This document shows, piece after piece, positions 34,121-43,390 of a DNA stretch of 64,000 nucleotides (within the stretch, counting starts at the first letter, position 1; each line of letters opens with the position of its first letter). The stretch comes from Bordetella ansorpii (GTDB lineage: Bacteria > Pseudomonadota > Gammaproteobacteria > Burkholderiales > Burkholderiaceae_B). The stretch lies in the NCBI RefSeq assembly GCF_900078705.1, contig NZ_FKIF01000004.1, forward strand, positions 1 through 64,000. The letters are read 5' to 3'. The notes below the pieces were generated by a model. It was given only the letters and a program-made list of their open reading frames with translations. It made no database searches and had not been told where the DNA came from. The position numbers and the translations under genes were made by a program.

Positions 34121-35123
34121 ATGCCTGACTATATCTGTTCACGTTCCATCGCCCGCGCGCTTGCGATGTGCGCGTTCGCCTTCGCAGTTGCGGCGCACCT
34201 GCCCGCCGCCGTGGCTCAGACCTACCCGATCAAGCCGGTGCGCTCGGTAGCACCGTACTCGCCGGGGAGTGGCCCCGACGCAGTAATGCGCATCCTCGGC
34301 GAGCGCTTGTCTCGCAACTGGGGGGCAGCAGCTCGTCATCGACAACAAGCCAGGTGCCAACGGCTTCATCGCGATCGGTGACGCCAAGCGCGCAGCGCCC
34401 GATGGCTACACGGTGCTTCAGGTGGATAACACCCACATGGCTTTGCAGCCGCATCTGTTCAAGCAACTGCCCTATGATCCAGTGAAGGACTTCGAACCGG
34501 TCGCACCTGTCTATTTCACGAACTTCTTTGTCGTCGTGGCCGCCAATTCGCCGTGGAAGGATGTAGGCGATTTGATCAAGGCGGCTAAGACGGCGCCTGG
34601 TGACATCACCTATGGCTCCTGGGGCATCGGCAGCGTAGCCCACGTCGGCGCAACGATGCTCGAAGCAGCAACTGACACGAAGATGACGCATGTGCCTTTC
34701 AAGGACATGGGCAACGTATACACCTCGGTCGCTACGGGTGACATCAAGTGGGCCTTCGGTACGGCGGCGACCGCCGGGCCGATGTTCCAGGCGAAGAAGG
34801 TCAAGTTCCTGGCGTTCGCCGCACCCAGGCGGCTGCCGGGTTACGCCGATGTCCCGACGGTCAGCGAGGCGGGCGGCCCGGCTGGATTCGAGGTGAAGAC
34901 TTGGGTCGGCCTGTTCGCGCCCACTGGTACGCCGAAGGCGACAATCGACAAGCTCAACGCCGACGTCGGCAAGGTGCTGGCGACCGCCGAGGTTAAGGAT
35001 CGCTTGGCTACCTTCGGCTTCGAGCCTTACATCGGCCCGCCGAGTGAACTCACCAAGGCCATGGAACGCGATTCGCGCATGTTCAGCGACGTCGTCAAAC
35101 GCGCCAAGATCTCTCTGGACTGA
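34121..35123 (+). pseudogene. Bug/TctC-family binding protein, frameshifted in a G-tract
   Basis: The first part (34121 to about 34325) encodes a signal peptide and a Bug N-terminus (YPIKPVRSVAPYSPGSG). After LSRNWG the frame is wrong, and the expected QLVIDNKPGANGF continues in the next frame from about 34326 to 35123 without further damage. The cause is a run of six G at 34320-34325 where five would keep the frame. Restored, the protein would be about 333 residues. It lies between nagI and nagL and may once have bound salicylate or gentisate. A true mutation and a sequencing error cannot be told apart here. Confidence 0.82.
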
Positions 35124-35136
35124 TGGACCTGTGACC

Positions 35137-35775
35137 ATGAAGCTCTACACCTTCTTTCGCAGCGGCACCTCGCACCGCCTGCGCATCGCGCTGAACCTGA
35201 AGGGCCTCCGCTACGAGCAGGTCGCAATCGACCTGCGGCGCGAGGAGCATCTTGCCGACGCCTTCAAGGCCATCAACCCGCAGCAGTTCGTGCCCGTGCT
35301 CGAAGCCGATGGCCACCGCATGACACAGTCGCCGGCCATCATCGAGTGGCTCGAAGAGCGACATCCGAACCCACCGCTGCTGCCCGTCGATGCTGGCGAG
35401 CGAGCACACGTGCGTGCTCTCGCGGCCATCGTGGGCTGCGACATCCACCCGGTGAACAACCGGCGCATCCTGGAGGCGCTGCGCCATCGCTTCGGAGCGG
35501 ACGAGGCGGTGGTCAACGACTGGTGCGGCACCTGGATCAGCGCGGGCTTCGACGCCATCGAGGCGCTGCTGGCGGCCGATACGCGGCGGGGTGACTTCTG
35601 CTTCGGCAACAGCCCCACGCTGGCCGATGTCTACCTGGTGCCGCAGGTCGAGAGTGCACGCCGCTTCAAGATGGACATCGGGCGCTGGCCGCTGGTGCAG
35701 GCGGTCGATGCAGCCTGTGCGCAAATGGAGGCGTTTCGCAAGGCGTCCCCAGGGGTGCAGCCGGACGCTGGCTGA
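35137..35775 (+). CDS. nagL: Maleylpyruvate isomerase (GSH-dependent, zeta-GST-like)
   Basis: This 212-residue glutathione transferase-fold enzyme begins MKLYTFFRSGTSHRLRIALN, nearly the NagL N-terminus. It has QFVPVLEADGH, the glutathione-contact QSPAIIEWLEE and C-terminal SPTLADVYLVPQV. It isomerises maleylpyruvate to fumarylpyruvate between the NagI and NagK steps. The start at 35137 fits; longer frames overlap the Bug gene. Confidence 0.92.
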   Translation: MKLYTFFRSGTSHRLRIALNLKGLRYEQVAIDLRREEHLADAFKAINPQQFVPVLEADGHRMTQSPAIIEWLEERHPNPPLLPVDAGERAHVRALAAIVGCDIHPVNNRRILEALRHRFGADEAVVNDWCGTWISAGFDAIEALLAADTRRGDFCFGNSPTLADVYLVPQVESARRFKMDIGRWPLVQAVDAACAQMEAFRKASPGVQPDAG

Positions 35776-35789
35776 GGGCTAAAAAGCTC

Positions 35790-36776
35790 TCAGTCTCCCT
35801 GCATGTAGAACGCCTCGGCATAGATGTGCGCCGCTTCCATGCCTTTGCTGCGCATCACCACCATAGCGGTTTCCACCATCGGTGGTGAGCCACGCAGGTA
35901 AGCGCGCCATCCGTGCAGGCTGGTATGGTCTTGGGCAATCGCCTGAGTAACCAGGCCCCGGCGCTGCGTCGCCGAGTTCGCGCCTGATGCGACGACCACA
36001 TGAACCTTCAGCGCGGGATACGCTCGCTGTAGATCGGAGAGCCAATCCATGCCGTATAGCTCGCGCGGTGACCGCACGCCGAAATACAGATGGACCGGAT
36101 TGAGCATCTTGGCCGCAACGGCGCCGCGGACTATCGATAGGATGGGTGCCAGTCCCGTGCCACCGGCCACGCACAGCGTCGGGGCGTCATGCTGGTGCCG
36201 CAGGTAGGCGGCACCCAGAGGACCACTGACTTTCACGACATCGCCAACGCGGAGGCTGTTAGCAACATAGCTGCTGACCCTGCCGTTGGGGATGTGCTGC
36301 ACGTGGAACTCCAGCAGTTCGTCGTCGGAGATGCCGGCCATTGAATACGGTCGCGTGTGCGTCGGCGTGAACGCGATCTGCGCATACTGTCCAGGTGAGA
36401 ACGCCATTGGCTTGGTAGGCTTAATCAACAACCGGATGATGTCTTGAGCGATCGGCGCGACGTTGACAACTGTGGCCTTAACGATGCGCGCGCGGTGCAC
36501 TACCGCTTCGTTGGGCGCGGGTACCTCGATCGTGCACGGCTCGGTCAAATAGGTCTGGCATGCCAGGACGGTACTGTCCATGCCGTCTACGGGCCGTTGT
36601 TGCTCACGACCAACATCCAGCACCTCACCATCGAGTACACGGCACCGGCAGATTCCACAGCGTCCGGATAAACAGGAATACGACATCGGCACCTGCGCCG
36701 CGCGCAGCGCTTCGAGCAGGTTTGCACCTGGCGTGACTCTGATCACATGATTGAGAGGCTGAACGAGGATATCCAT
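35790..36776 (-). CDS. nagAa: NagAa-type [2Fe-2S]/FAD reductase
   Basis: This 328-residue class IB-like reductase has an N-terminal plant-type ferredoxin domain with cluster cysteines in SCLSGRCGICRCRV plus a later Cys in LACQTYL. An FAD-binding region follows (RPYSMAGI) and then an NAD domain (LCVAGGTGLAPILSIV). It matches NagAa, the reductase shared by naphthalene dioxygenase and salicylate 5-hydroxylase. It is on the opposite strand to the rest of the cluster and divergent from the nagR-like gene, so it forms its own transcription unit. Confidence 0.9.
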   Translation of the reverse strand: MDILVQPLNHVIRVTPGANLLEALRAAQVPMSYSCLSGRCGICRCRVLDGEVLDVGREQQRPVDGMDSTVLACQTYLTEPCTIEVPAPNEAVVHRARIVKATVVNVAPIAQDIIRLLIKPTKPMAFSPGQYAQIAFTPTHTRPYSMAGISDDELLEFHVQHIPNGRVSSYVANSLRVGDVVKVSGPLGAAYLRHQHDAPTLCVAGGTGLAPILSIVRGAVAAKMLNPVHLYFGVRSPRELYGMDWLSDLQRAYPALKVHVVVASGANSATQRRGLVTQAIAQDHTSLHGWRAYLRGSPPMVETAMVVMRSKGMEAAHIYAEAFYMQGD

Positions 36777-36874
36777 GAATGGTGGCCTGAAGGCACTGTC
36801 GCAGATTGTGCCAAATAATCACCATTTACAATAACATTCATTCTTCATATCATTCATAGTGATGGAGTGCGGCA
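36777..36874. promoter_or_regulatory. Divergent nagAa/nagR promoter region with ATTCAT repeats
   Basis: This 98-bp AT-rich gap between two divergent genes has two direct ATTCAT copies (about 36836 and 36852) flanking ttcatatc. LysR regulators usually bind such a region to repress their own gene and activate the neighbour. It is the only strongly AT-rich stretch in this part of the cluster. Confidence 0.45.
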
Positions 36875-37804
36875 ATGGAACTGTCGGACATCGACTTGAA
36901 CCTTTTGGTCTTGTTTCAGCAACTCATGGTGGAGCGGCGTGTATCCAAGGTGGCCGAAAACATGGGCCTAACTCAGCCCGCGGTCAGCAATGCGCTCGCC
37001 AAGATGCGCCGCATCTTCGGCGATGAGCTGTTTGTTCGCACGCCCAGCGGCATGGTGCCCACTTCGTTCGCAGAGCAACTGGGCGAGCCTGTGGGATATG
37101 CACTGGGTATGATCCACAGCAGCTTGAACCAGGGGACGCAGTTTGAACCTGCCAGTTTGAAGCGAACCGTCACGATCGGCATGACTGACATCGGCGAGAT
37201 TGTCTTTCTGCCGGCGCTGATCGAGCGGCTGGGGCGCGAGGCGCCTGGCGTGGTACTGAACACCGTGCGGAACACCGCAGTGAACCTGCGCGACGACATG
37301 GAAGCCGGCAAGGTGGATCTGGCTATCGGGCTGCTTCCACAGTTGAAGGCCGGCTTCTTCCAGCGGCGCCTGTTTCGTCAGCGCTATGTGTGTCTGTTCC
37401 GACGCGGACATGCTCTGGACCGTCCGCGCCTGACGCTGGCTGACTACAAGACCGCCGAGCATCTGGTGATCGTGTCGGCTGGCACAGGACATGGCAAGGT
37501 GGACGAGCTGATCCAGAAAGCGGGCATCGAGCGTGTGGTGCGGTTGACGGTGCCGCACTTCGTGAGCGTGGGCCATATCCTGCAGCGCTCTGCGCTGGTC
37601 GCCACCGTGCCCGAGCGCCTGGCGCAGACGCTTACCGATCCGTTTGGCTTGACGCTACGCACGCATCCGGTCAAGCTGCCCGATGTGCCGATCAATGTGT
37701 TTTGGCATGCCAGGGTGCACCGTACGCCAGTCAACCAATGGCTGCGCGGCATGGTGTTCGAGTTGTTCGGGGCGGATACCACGCGCGAGTCTGCCGCAGC
37801 GTAA
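36875..37804 (+). CDS. nagR: NahR/NagR-type LysR regulator
   Basis: This 309-residue LysR protein has the NahR-subfamily N-terminus (ELSDIDLNLLVLFQQLMVER, LTQPAVSNALAKMRRIFGDE, LFVRTPSGMVPT). Effector-domain strings typical of NahR/NagR are TIGMTDIGEIVFLPAL, GFFQRRLFRQRYVCL, TGHGKVDEL and VPHFVSVGHILQRS. These regulators respond to salicylate. Sited at the end of the cluster and divergent from nagAa, it is the expected activator. Confidence 0.88.
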   Translation: MELSDIDLNLLVLFQQLMVERRVSKVAENMGLTQPAVSNALAKMRRIFGDELFVRTPSGMVPTSFAEQLGEPVGYALGMIHSSLNQGTQFEPASLKRTVTIGMTDIGEIVFLPALIERLGREAPGVVLNTVRNTAVNLRDDMEAGKVDLAIGLLPQLKAGFFQRRLFRQRYVCLFRRGHALDRPRLTLADYKTAEHLVIVSAGTGHGKVDELIQKAGIERVVRLTVPHFVSVGHILQRSALVATVPERLAQTLTDPFGLTLRTHPVKLPDVPINVFWHARVHRTPVNQWLRGMVFELFGADTTRESAAA

Positions 37805-38538
37805 GACGAGCGCGCTGATGTCACCGTTTCCCGGATGCCCAGCGGGCGCGGGAGTCCGGTCGCTTGGCCACGATCTGAAGTCGGGGATCATGATGTGCGT
37901 GGCAATGCTTGCCATCACCGCGACAACCAACATCGTCAGTAGCACGACACGCGGCTGGATCCACCATCCCGGGATCCAACACGGCCACCTGTACGACGTT
38001 GGATGAGGTATTGATGCAACGCCATTCCTATCAAGAGACGGTAGACAGCGAACATCAGCCAACCGAACGAATGCGTACTCGAGATTTTCAAGGTGCTCGA
38101 CACCTTGGACCCAAGCCTAGCCATCTTGGAGCCTCTGCAACCACCGAAGGCGTCGTGCACAGATGGGATCACGTGGGCGCGAGTGGCGCCCAACGATGCC
38201 GTCGCAGCAAGCCTGTCAGCGGTACCAACGCCATCAGCAGGCGCCGATTCCCATGCAGACCGAAGTTTGGGGCGCTCCAATTGAATCCGTATCTGCGAGT
38301 GCTCCGAACGCGGCGCACCGGTGACTTGTTGGCTCGCAGCATCGCGCCACCCGCCTGTGGCCAGGAGGTTTTTCCGTCAGATCGTCACGCACAGCCGCCC
38401 GAATCTAGTTGCGGGCATATCACCGTTGGTTATGGCCAAGGGAATTAGTTTCACTACCGACACAGAGCAGGCATCCCTAGACTGCGGCGCACACACACGA
38501 GCGCGTATCGACTCACGCAGACCACAGGACAAGCCTCC
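37805..38538. other. 734 bp without a clear gene, possibly degenerate
   Basis: No frame with a ribosome binding site and known motif is found. Short minus-strand frames contain hydrophobic fragments (for example VVLLTMLVVAVMASIATHI and FGWLMFAVYRLLIGMAL), suggesting decayed membrane-protein genes rather than designed non-coding DNA. The right end, from about 38440, must hold the sulfatase promoter. Confidence 0.4.
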
Positions 38539-40149
38539 ATGCGCCATAAGCCCAACTTCCTCCTGATCACTACCGACCAGCAGCGCGCCGACCACCTCGG
38601 CTGCTACGGCAACCAACAGGTACGCACCCCCCACCTCGACGCACTGGCAGGACGTGGAACACGCTTCGAACGCATGTACGTCGCAACGGGCGTGTGCATG
38701 GCGAATCGAGCGTCGTTAATGACTGGCCGCATGCCATCAGTGCATGGAACGCGCTGCAATGGCATTCCACTGGCACGCAATGCCACCACCTTCGTGGATT
38801 TGCTGCGCGACGACGGCTATCGAACCGGTCTGGTCGGCAAATGCCATCTTCAGAACATGACCGACATGCCGGCTGAAGCACCACGTGATCCGGTGCCCGA
38901 TGGCATGCAGGCCCCCCAGGACGCGCATGCGGATGCCATTACCTCGCGCTGGAGCGAAGGCGGCTACGAACAGGAGATGGTTCGTCGCTGGCGCACCGAC
39001 CCGACACACCGCGTGCAGACCCCCTACTACGGCTTCGATCACGTCGATCTATGCACGATGCATGGCGACATGGTCGAAGGCGACTATGCGCGCTGGCTGG
39101 GCGAGGTGGCTGGCGACATTGACCGCCTCCGTGGGCCTGGGAACGCGATTCCCGATGATCGGTATCCGGCACCACAGGCTTACCGCACGCGGGTGCCGGA
39201 GCACCAGTACCCCTCGGCTTGGGTAGGCGACAGGACCTTGGCGTTCCTGGACGACGCAGCGCGACGCGAGCAACCCTTCTTCTTGCATTGTTCCTTCGCC
39301 GACCCGCACCATCCCTTCACGCCCCCCGGCAAGTACTGGGATATGTATGACCCGGCGCAAATGGTTCTGCCGCGCTCCTTCTATCAAGCTGGCGACGACT
39401 CCTTTGCACCCGTGGCGACATTGCATCGCGAACGTGCAGAAAGAGTGGGGCGCATCCATTCGACAGTGAGCTTCGCAGCCCATGAACGTGAGGCAAAGGT
39501 TGCGCTGGCGTTGACCTACGGGATGATCACAATGATCGATGACGTCGTGGGCCGTATCTTCGCGCAGCTGAAGAACCTGGGGCTTGACGACAACACGATT
39601 GTGATCTTCACCAGCGACCACGGAGATTTCATGGGTGACCACGGTCTGCTACTGAAAGCGGCGCTGCACTACCAGAGTCTGGTACGCGTGCCCTTCATCT
39701 GGTCTGATCCAGGCACGATATCTTCGCAAGCCAAAGTCGATTCGACGCTGGCGCTGGCCTCAACCATCGATATACCCGCTACGATCCTGGCCAGGGCCGG
39801 CTTGGCCCCCTTCTACGGAATGCAAGGGCGAGATCTGCTGCCGGTGCTCTCAGAACACGGCAAGGCAGGCCGGGACGCCGTGTTGGTGGAGGAGGATGGC
39901 CATGCACCGACGTTCGGCCTCAAGGTACCCGTTCGTGCACGCACAGTCATCACCGATACCCATCGGCTCACGACCTACGACCAACCCTACTGGAGCGAGC
40001 TGTACGACCTGCGTAAGGATCCGGATGAGAGCGTCAACCTGATCGACGATCCGGCGCATGCCAGTGCGCGCGCCGCCCTGTTCGAGACACTGGCGCGCGA
40101 ACTCATGCTGGCCGACGATCGATCTCCTTTTCCGATGGGACGCGCTTGA
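38539..40149 (+). CDS. Sulfatase-family hydrolase
   Basis: This 536-residue alkaline-phosphatase-superfamily sulfatase has the N-terminal metal motif NFLLITTDQQRADHLGCYG and a formylglycine-type active site CMANRASLMTGR (Cys-x-Ala-x-Arg, about residue 54). FTSDHGDFMGDHGLLLK gives the second metal site. C-terminal YDLRKDPDESVNLID is usual for the family. No signal peptide is seen, so it should be cytoplasmic. A formylglycine-generating or anaerobic maturase gene is not in the window. It is followed by a Bug gene, suggesting uptake and desulfation (or phosphonate-ester cleavage) of one substrate. Confidence 0.9.
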   Translation: MRHKPNFLLITTDQQRADHLGCYGNQQVRTPHLDALAGRGTRFERMYVATGVCMANRASLMTGRMPSVHGTRCNGIPLARNATTFVDLLRDDGYRTGLVGKCHLQNMTDMPAEAPRDPVPDGMQAPQDAHADAITSRWSEGGYEQEMVRRWRTDPTHRVQTPYYGFDHVDLCTMHGDMVEGDYARWLGEVAGDIDRLRGPGNAIPDDRYPAPQAYRTRVPEHQYPSAWVGDRTLAFLDDAARREQPFFLHCSFADPHHPFTPPGKYWDMYDPAQMVLPRSFYQAGDDSFAPVATLHRERAERVGRIHSTVSFAAHEREAKVALALTYGMITMIDDVVGRIFAQLKNLGLDDNTIVIFTSDHGDFMGDHGLLLKAALHYQSLVRVPFIWSDPGTISSQAKVDSTLALASTIDIPATILARAGLAPFYGMQGRDLLPVLSEHGKAGRDAVLVEEDGHAPTFGLKVPVRARTVITDTHRLTTYDQPYWSELYDLRKDPDESVNLIDDPAHASARAALFETLARELMLADDRSPFPMGRA

Positions 40150-40187
40150 CGGCGATCCTCACTCTATTGACCTCAGGAAACAAAGAC

Positions 40188-41189
40188 ATGTACGGAACGC
40201 ACCTCAGTCGCCGCGGCCTGCTTTACGCAGCCGCCACGGCCATCACCACTGCGGCGCTGTCGCTTTTTTCCGCCACCGCAGCCGCGGCCGAATTTCCGAG
40301 CAAGGCCATTACGCTGATTGCCCCTACGGTCCCCGGTGGGGCAATGGATGCCGTGGCACGGCTGATCGCGCAGAGACTCGGTCCTCGGCTCGGCCAGTCT
40401 GTCGTCGTTGACAACCGGCCGGGGGTGGGAGGCACCCTGGGGGTCGCACAGGCCGCCAAGGGGCCAGCCGATGGCCACACGCTCGTCATCGTCGCGGACT
40501 CGTACCTGACGGTTTCGCCGCGCTTGCTTAAGGGTGCGGCCGCACAGACCTTCAAGGATCTGGTTCCGATCATCGAGCTGGGAGCATCGCCGATGGTGCT
40601 GGTCGCGCACCCCTCGCTGAAGGTCGCCACGATGGCGGAATACGTGGCCAAGGCGCGCGCCCAACCGGGAAAGATCGCCTACGCTTCGGCGGGCCTCGGG
40701 TCACCCCACCATCTGAACATGGCCCTGCTTGAGCAGCAACTCGGACTCAAGCAGAATCATGTCCCCTATAAAGGGGGGCCGCAGGCCTTCAACGACGTGC
40801 TGGCTGGGCATGCCGACCTGATGTTCATCGTGATGAGCACGGCAGAGCCGCACATCAAGAGCGGTGCACTGGTTGCACTCGGTGTGTCGGGCGCCAAGCG
40901 GTTGACGGACTTTCCGTCCATACCGGCGATCGCGGAGGTGGCCCCAGGGTACGAAAGCGAGTTCTGGTTCGCTGTTTTCGCCCCTCCCGGTACACCGCCT
41001 GCCGTGGCACAGCGCCTGAACCGCGACATCGCCGCGGTGCTCTCCGAGCCGGAGGTCGTCAAAGGCATGAAGTCTGTAGGCATGGGGGCTGTGCCGGATA
41101 CCAGCTCAGCGGCGCTGGCCCTGAAACTGCGCCGCGACGACGAAAAAATGGCCAGGCTGATCCAGAGCCTGGGGCTGCAACCGGAGTAA
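40188..41189 (+). CDS. Bug/TctC-family binding protein, Tat-like signal
   Basis: This 333-residue Bug protein has a signal peptide containing a twin arginine (SRRGLLYAAATAITTAALSL) and the family start FPSKAITLIAPTVPGGAMDA. VVDNRPGVGGTLGVAQAAKG and DGHTLVIV follow. The ATG at 40188 is preceded by AGGA at suitable spacing; the frame upstream overlaps the sulfatase. Linked to the sulfatase by 38 bases, it probably captures the substrate of that enzyme in the periplasm. Confidence 0.9.
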   Translation: MYGTHLSRRGLLYAAATAITTAALSLFSATAAAAEFPSKAITLIAPTVPGGAMDAVARLIAQRLGPRLGQSVVVDNRPGVGGTLGVAQAAKGPADGHTLVIVADSYLTVSPRLLKGAAAQTFKDLVPIIELGASPMVLVAHPSLKVATMAEYVAKARAQPGKIAYASAGLGSPHHLNMALLEQQLGLKQNHVPYKGGPQAFNDVLAGHADLMFIVMSTAEPHIKSGALVALGVSGAKRLTDFPSIPAIAEVAPGYESEFWFAVFAPPGTPPAVAQRLNRDIAAVLSEPEVVKGMKSVGMGAVPDTSSAALALKLRRDDEKMARLIQSLGLQPE

Positions 41190-41265
41190 CTCCGCTAACG
41201 CGTCCAGGCGTACAGGACGCGCCTTTCGGGCATGATCTGATGGTCGTTAGAGGATCTTTCTGATC

Positions 41266-42204
41266 ATGAGTACGTCACCGCTTCACCACCGCATCCGCCT
41301 CAGCCAGCTTCGACTCTTGGTGGCTCTGTCTGATACAGGTTCACTGCAACGCGCGGCCGAAGCGATCCACGTGACGCAGCCGGCGGCCACCAAGGCACTG
41401 CAGCAACTCGAACAAGGTTCGGGTGAGGTTTTGGTGCAGCGCAGCGGAATGGGCAGTGTCTTGACCCCGCAAGGGGAAATACTGTGTCGTCGCGCGCGCC
41501 TGGTGTTGGCGGAGCTACAGGATGCTGAAGAAGAGCTGGGACTATGGCACAGTGGCGCCGCCGGGCACATTACTATTGGCACGCTTCCGGTCTCGACGCC
41601 GCATCTGGTTCCGCTGGCGTTATCGCAGCTCTTACAGGCTGCGCCCCGCATCACGACCACCGTGCTCGAAGGTAACTCCGACGCCATGTTCAGAGATCTC
41701 AAGGCCGGCGGCATTGACCTTCTGGTAGGGCGCTTCTACGCGGGACAGGACAAGGAACTGCGCACCGAGGCCTTGTACGAATCGGTCTTCCGGTTGGGTG
41801 TGAGGACAGGACATCCATTGACTACTCTCTCCCATCCCGGATGGAGCGACGTGCTGGCCTATCCTTGGATACTGCCTCCGACCGGTGTGCGGACGAGACC
41901 GGCGCTCGAAGACATGTTTCGTCGCGCACTGGTGGGGACACCAAAGACTCCGGTGGAATCCACGTCCTACTTGGTCATGCGTTCGCTGATGTTCAATTCA
42001 GATATCGTTTGCCCGATGCCGGTCGAGGTGTTCCAGGACGACGTAAAGTTGGGCTTGACGCAGTTGCTGCCCTTTGCTCTTGATCTCACACTACCGCCGA
42101 TCAGCGTAGTGTGGCTTGGCAAGCGCTTACCCACGCCCGCCGCGCGCGCATTCATCGAGCAACTGCGCCTTGTCAGCCGTCGAATTGCCACCACGACCGT
42201 TTGA
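41266..42204 (+). CDS. LysR-family regulator
   Basis: This 312-residue LysR protein has the HTH (RLSQLRLLVALSDTGSLQRA, VTQPAATKALQQLEQ) of the GbpR/PcaQ-like subgroup and an effector domain from about residue 97 (GHITIGTLPVSTPHLVPLAL). It lies between the sulfatase-Bug pair and the aldehyde dehydrogenase, on the same strand, and probably controls one or both. Confidence 0.9.
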   Translation: MSTSPLHHRIRLSQLRLLVALSDTGSLQRAAEAIHVTQPAATKALQQLEQGSGEVLVQRSGMGSVLTPQGEILCRRARLVLAELQDAEEELGLWHSGAAGHITIGTLPVSTPHLVPLALSQLLQAAPRITTTVLEGNSDAMFRDLKAGGIDLLVGRFYAGQDKELRTEALYESVFRLGVRTGHPLTTLSHPGWSDVLAYPWILPPTGVRTRPALEDMFRRALVGTPKTPVESTSYLVMRSLMFNSDIVCPMPVEVFQDDVKLGLTQLLPFALDLTLPPISVVWLGKRLPTPAARAFIEQLRLVSRRIATTTV

Positions 42205-42414
42205 TCTTCCATCATTGGCAGTGGGACGCGGACGCCCTCATCCGATGAATTGCCTAGCCTTGAATGGGTAATGACGCGGGGCCCTATCACTTCCGGTTAT
42301 ACGCGCAGGAAAACGTTTCAGTACAGCTTTTGACCGCAATTTTCTAGACTGCCTCCATTCCAAATCCCGTGCTTCGAACGAGGGTCCGAAGCAATTTTCA
42401 CCTGGAGGCAGTAT

Positions 42415-43390
42415 ATGAATCAAGAAGCCCTGGCCGACGCGCCAACCACAAATCTGGAGACATTCGACCTGTTCATCGACGGCAAGTACGTGTCGTCACG
42501 CTCCGGCAAGACATTCGGCACCGTGAATCCCTACACCGGCGAGCTTTGGGCCAACGTGCCCGATGCCGACACCGAGGATATCGACCAGGCCGTGGCGGCC
42601 GCGCGCAGGGCCCTGAACGGGCCTTGGGGCAGGATGAGCGGCTTCCAGCGTGCGAAGCTCATGCGCCGCCTGGGCGAACTGGTCGAGCAGAACGCCGATT
42701 GGCTAGCACGCATGGAGGTACGGGACTCCGGCAAGCTGTACCGCGAGATGATCTTCCAGCTGCGTTACCTGCCGGAGTGGTTTAACTATTACTCGGGCTT
42801 GGCAGACAAGATTGAAGGGCGCACGATCCCGACCGACAAGAATAACTTTCTGGTCTACACCCAGCGCAAGCCCGTGGGCGTGGTCGCCGCCATCACGCCG
42901 TGGAATGCCCCATTGATGCTGATGGTATTCAAGCTGGCACCGGCACTGGCCGCGGGCTGCACCTTCGTGATCAAGCCCTCGGAACATGCACCTGCCTCCA
43001 CGCTGGCTTTTGCTCGGCTGGTAGCGGAAGCAGGATTTCCGCCCGGCGTGTTCAATGTGGTAACTAGCATGAACCCCCACATCGGCGCGCATCTGGCGGG
43101 CCACCCAGGTGTGAACAAGGTGGTCTTCACCGGCTCCACCGCTACTGGCCGCGCCGTGGCGCAGGCTGCGGCGACCCAGCTCAATGGCGTCGTGCTGGAG
43201 TTGGGTGGCAAGTCGCCTCAGGTGGTGTTTGATGACGCCGACATTCCGTCGGCCGTCAACGGGGTGATCGCCGGCATTTTCGCTGCCACGGGGCAGACAT
43301 GCATGGCGGGCTCCCGGCTGATCGTCCAGCGCAGCATCGCGGACGAGATGGTCCGGCGTATCACCGAGCGGGCCAACACGATCCGCCTAG
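42415..43390 (+). pseudogene. Aldehyde dehydrogenase, 3' end lost at an IS
   Basis: The frame encodes the first 325 or so residues of an NAD-dependent aldehyde dehydrogenase (normal length about 480-490): NPYTGELWANVPDADTEDID, AAITPWNAPLMLMVFKLAPA, FTGSTATGRAVA, the general-base Glu in VVLELGGKSPQVVF and the nucleophile Cys in ATGQTCMAGSRL. It runs into an IS5-family end just after NTIRLG and stops nine codons later. About 160 C-terminal residues, including part of the oligomerisation and catalytic domain, are missing and are not found beyond the IS. The start has a GGAGG box. Confidence 0.88.

Noticed and set aside
34320-34325. Six-G tract in the Bug gene as a phase-variation switch
   Set aside because: A tract of six is short for slipped-strand switching, and a single-base sequencing error or fixed mutation explains it more simply.
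37936-38280. Minus-strand frame with a hydrophobic end vaguely like a membrane phosphatase C-terminus (FGWLMFAVYRLLIG)
   Set aside because: The resemblance is limited to a few residues in a short frame without a start signal; treated only as possible gene remains.
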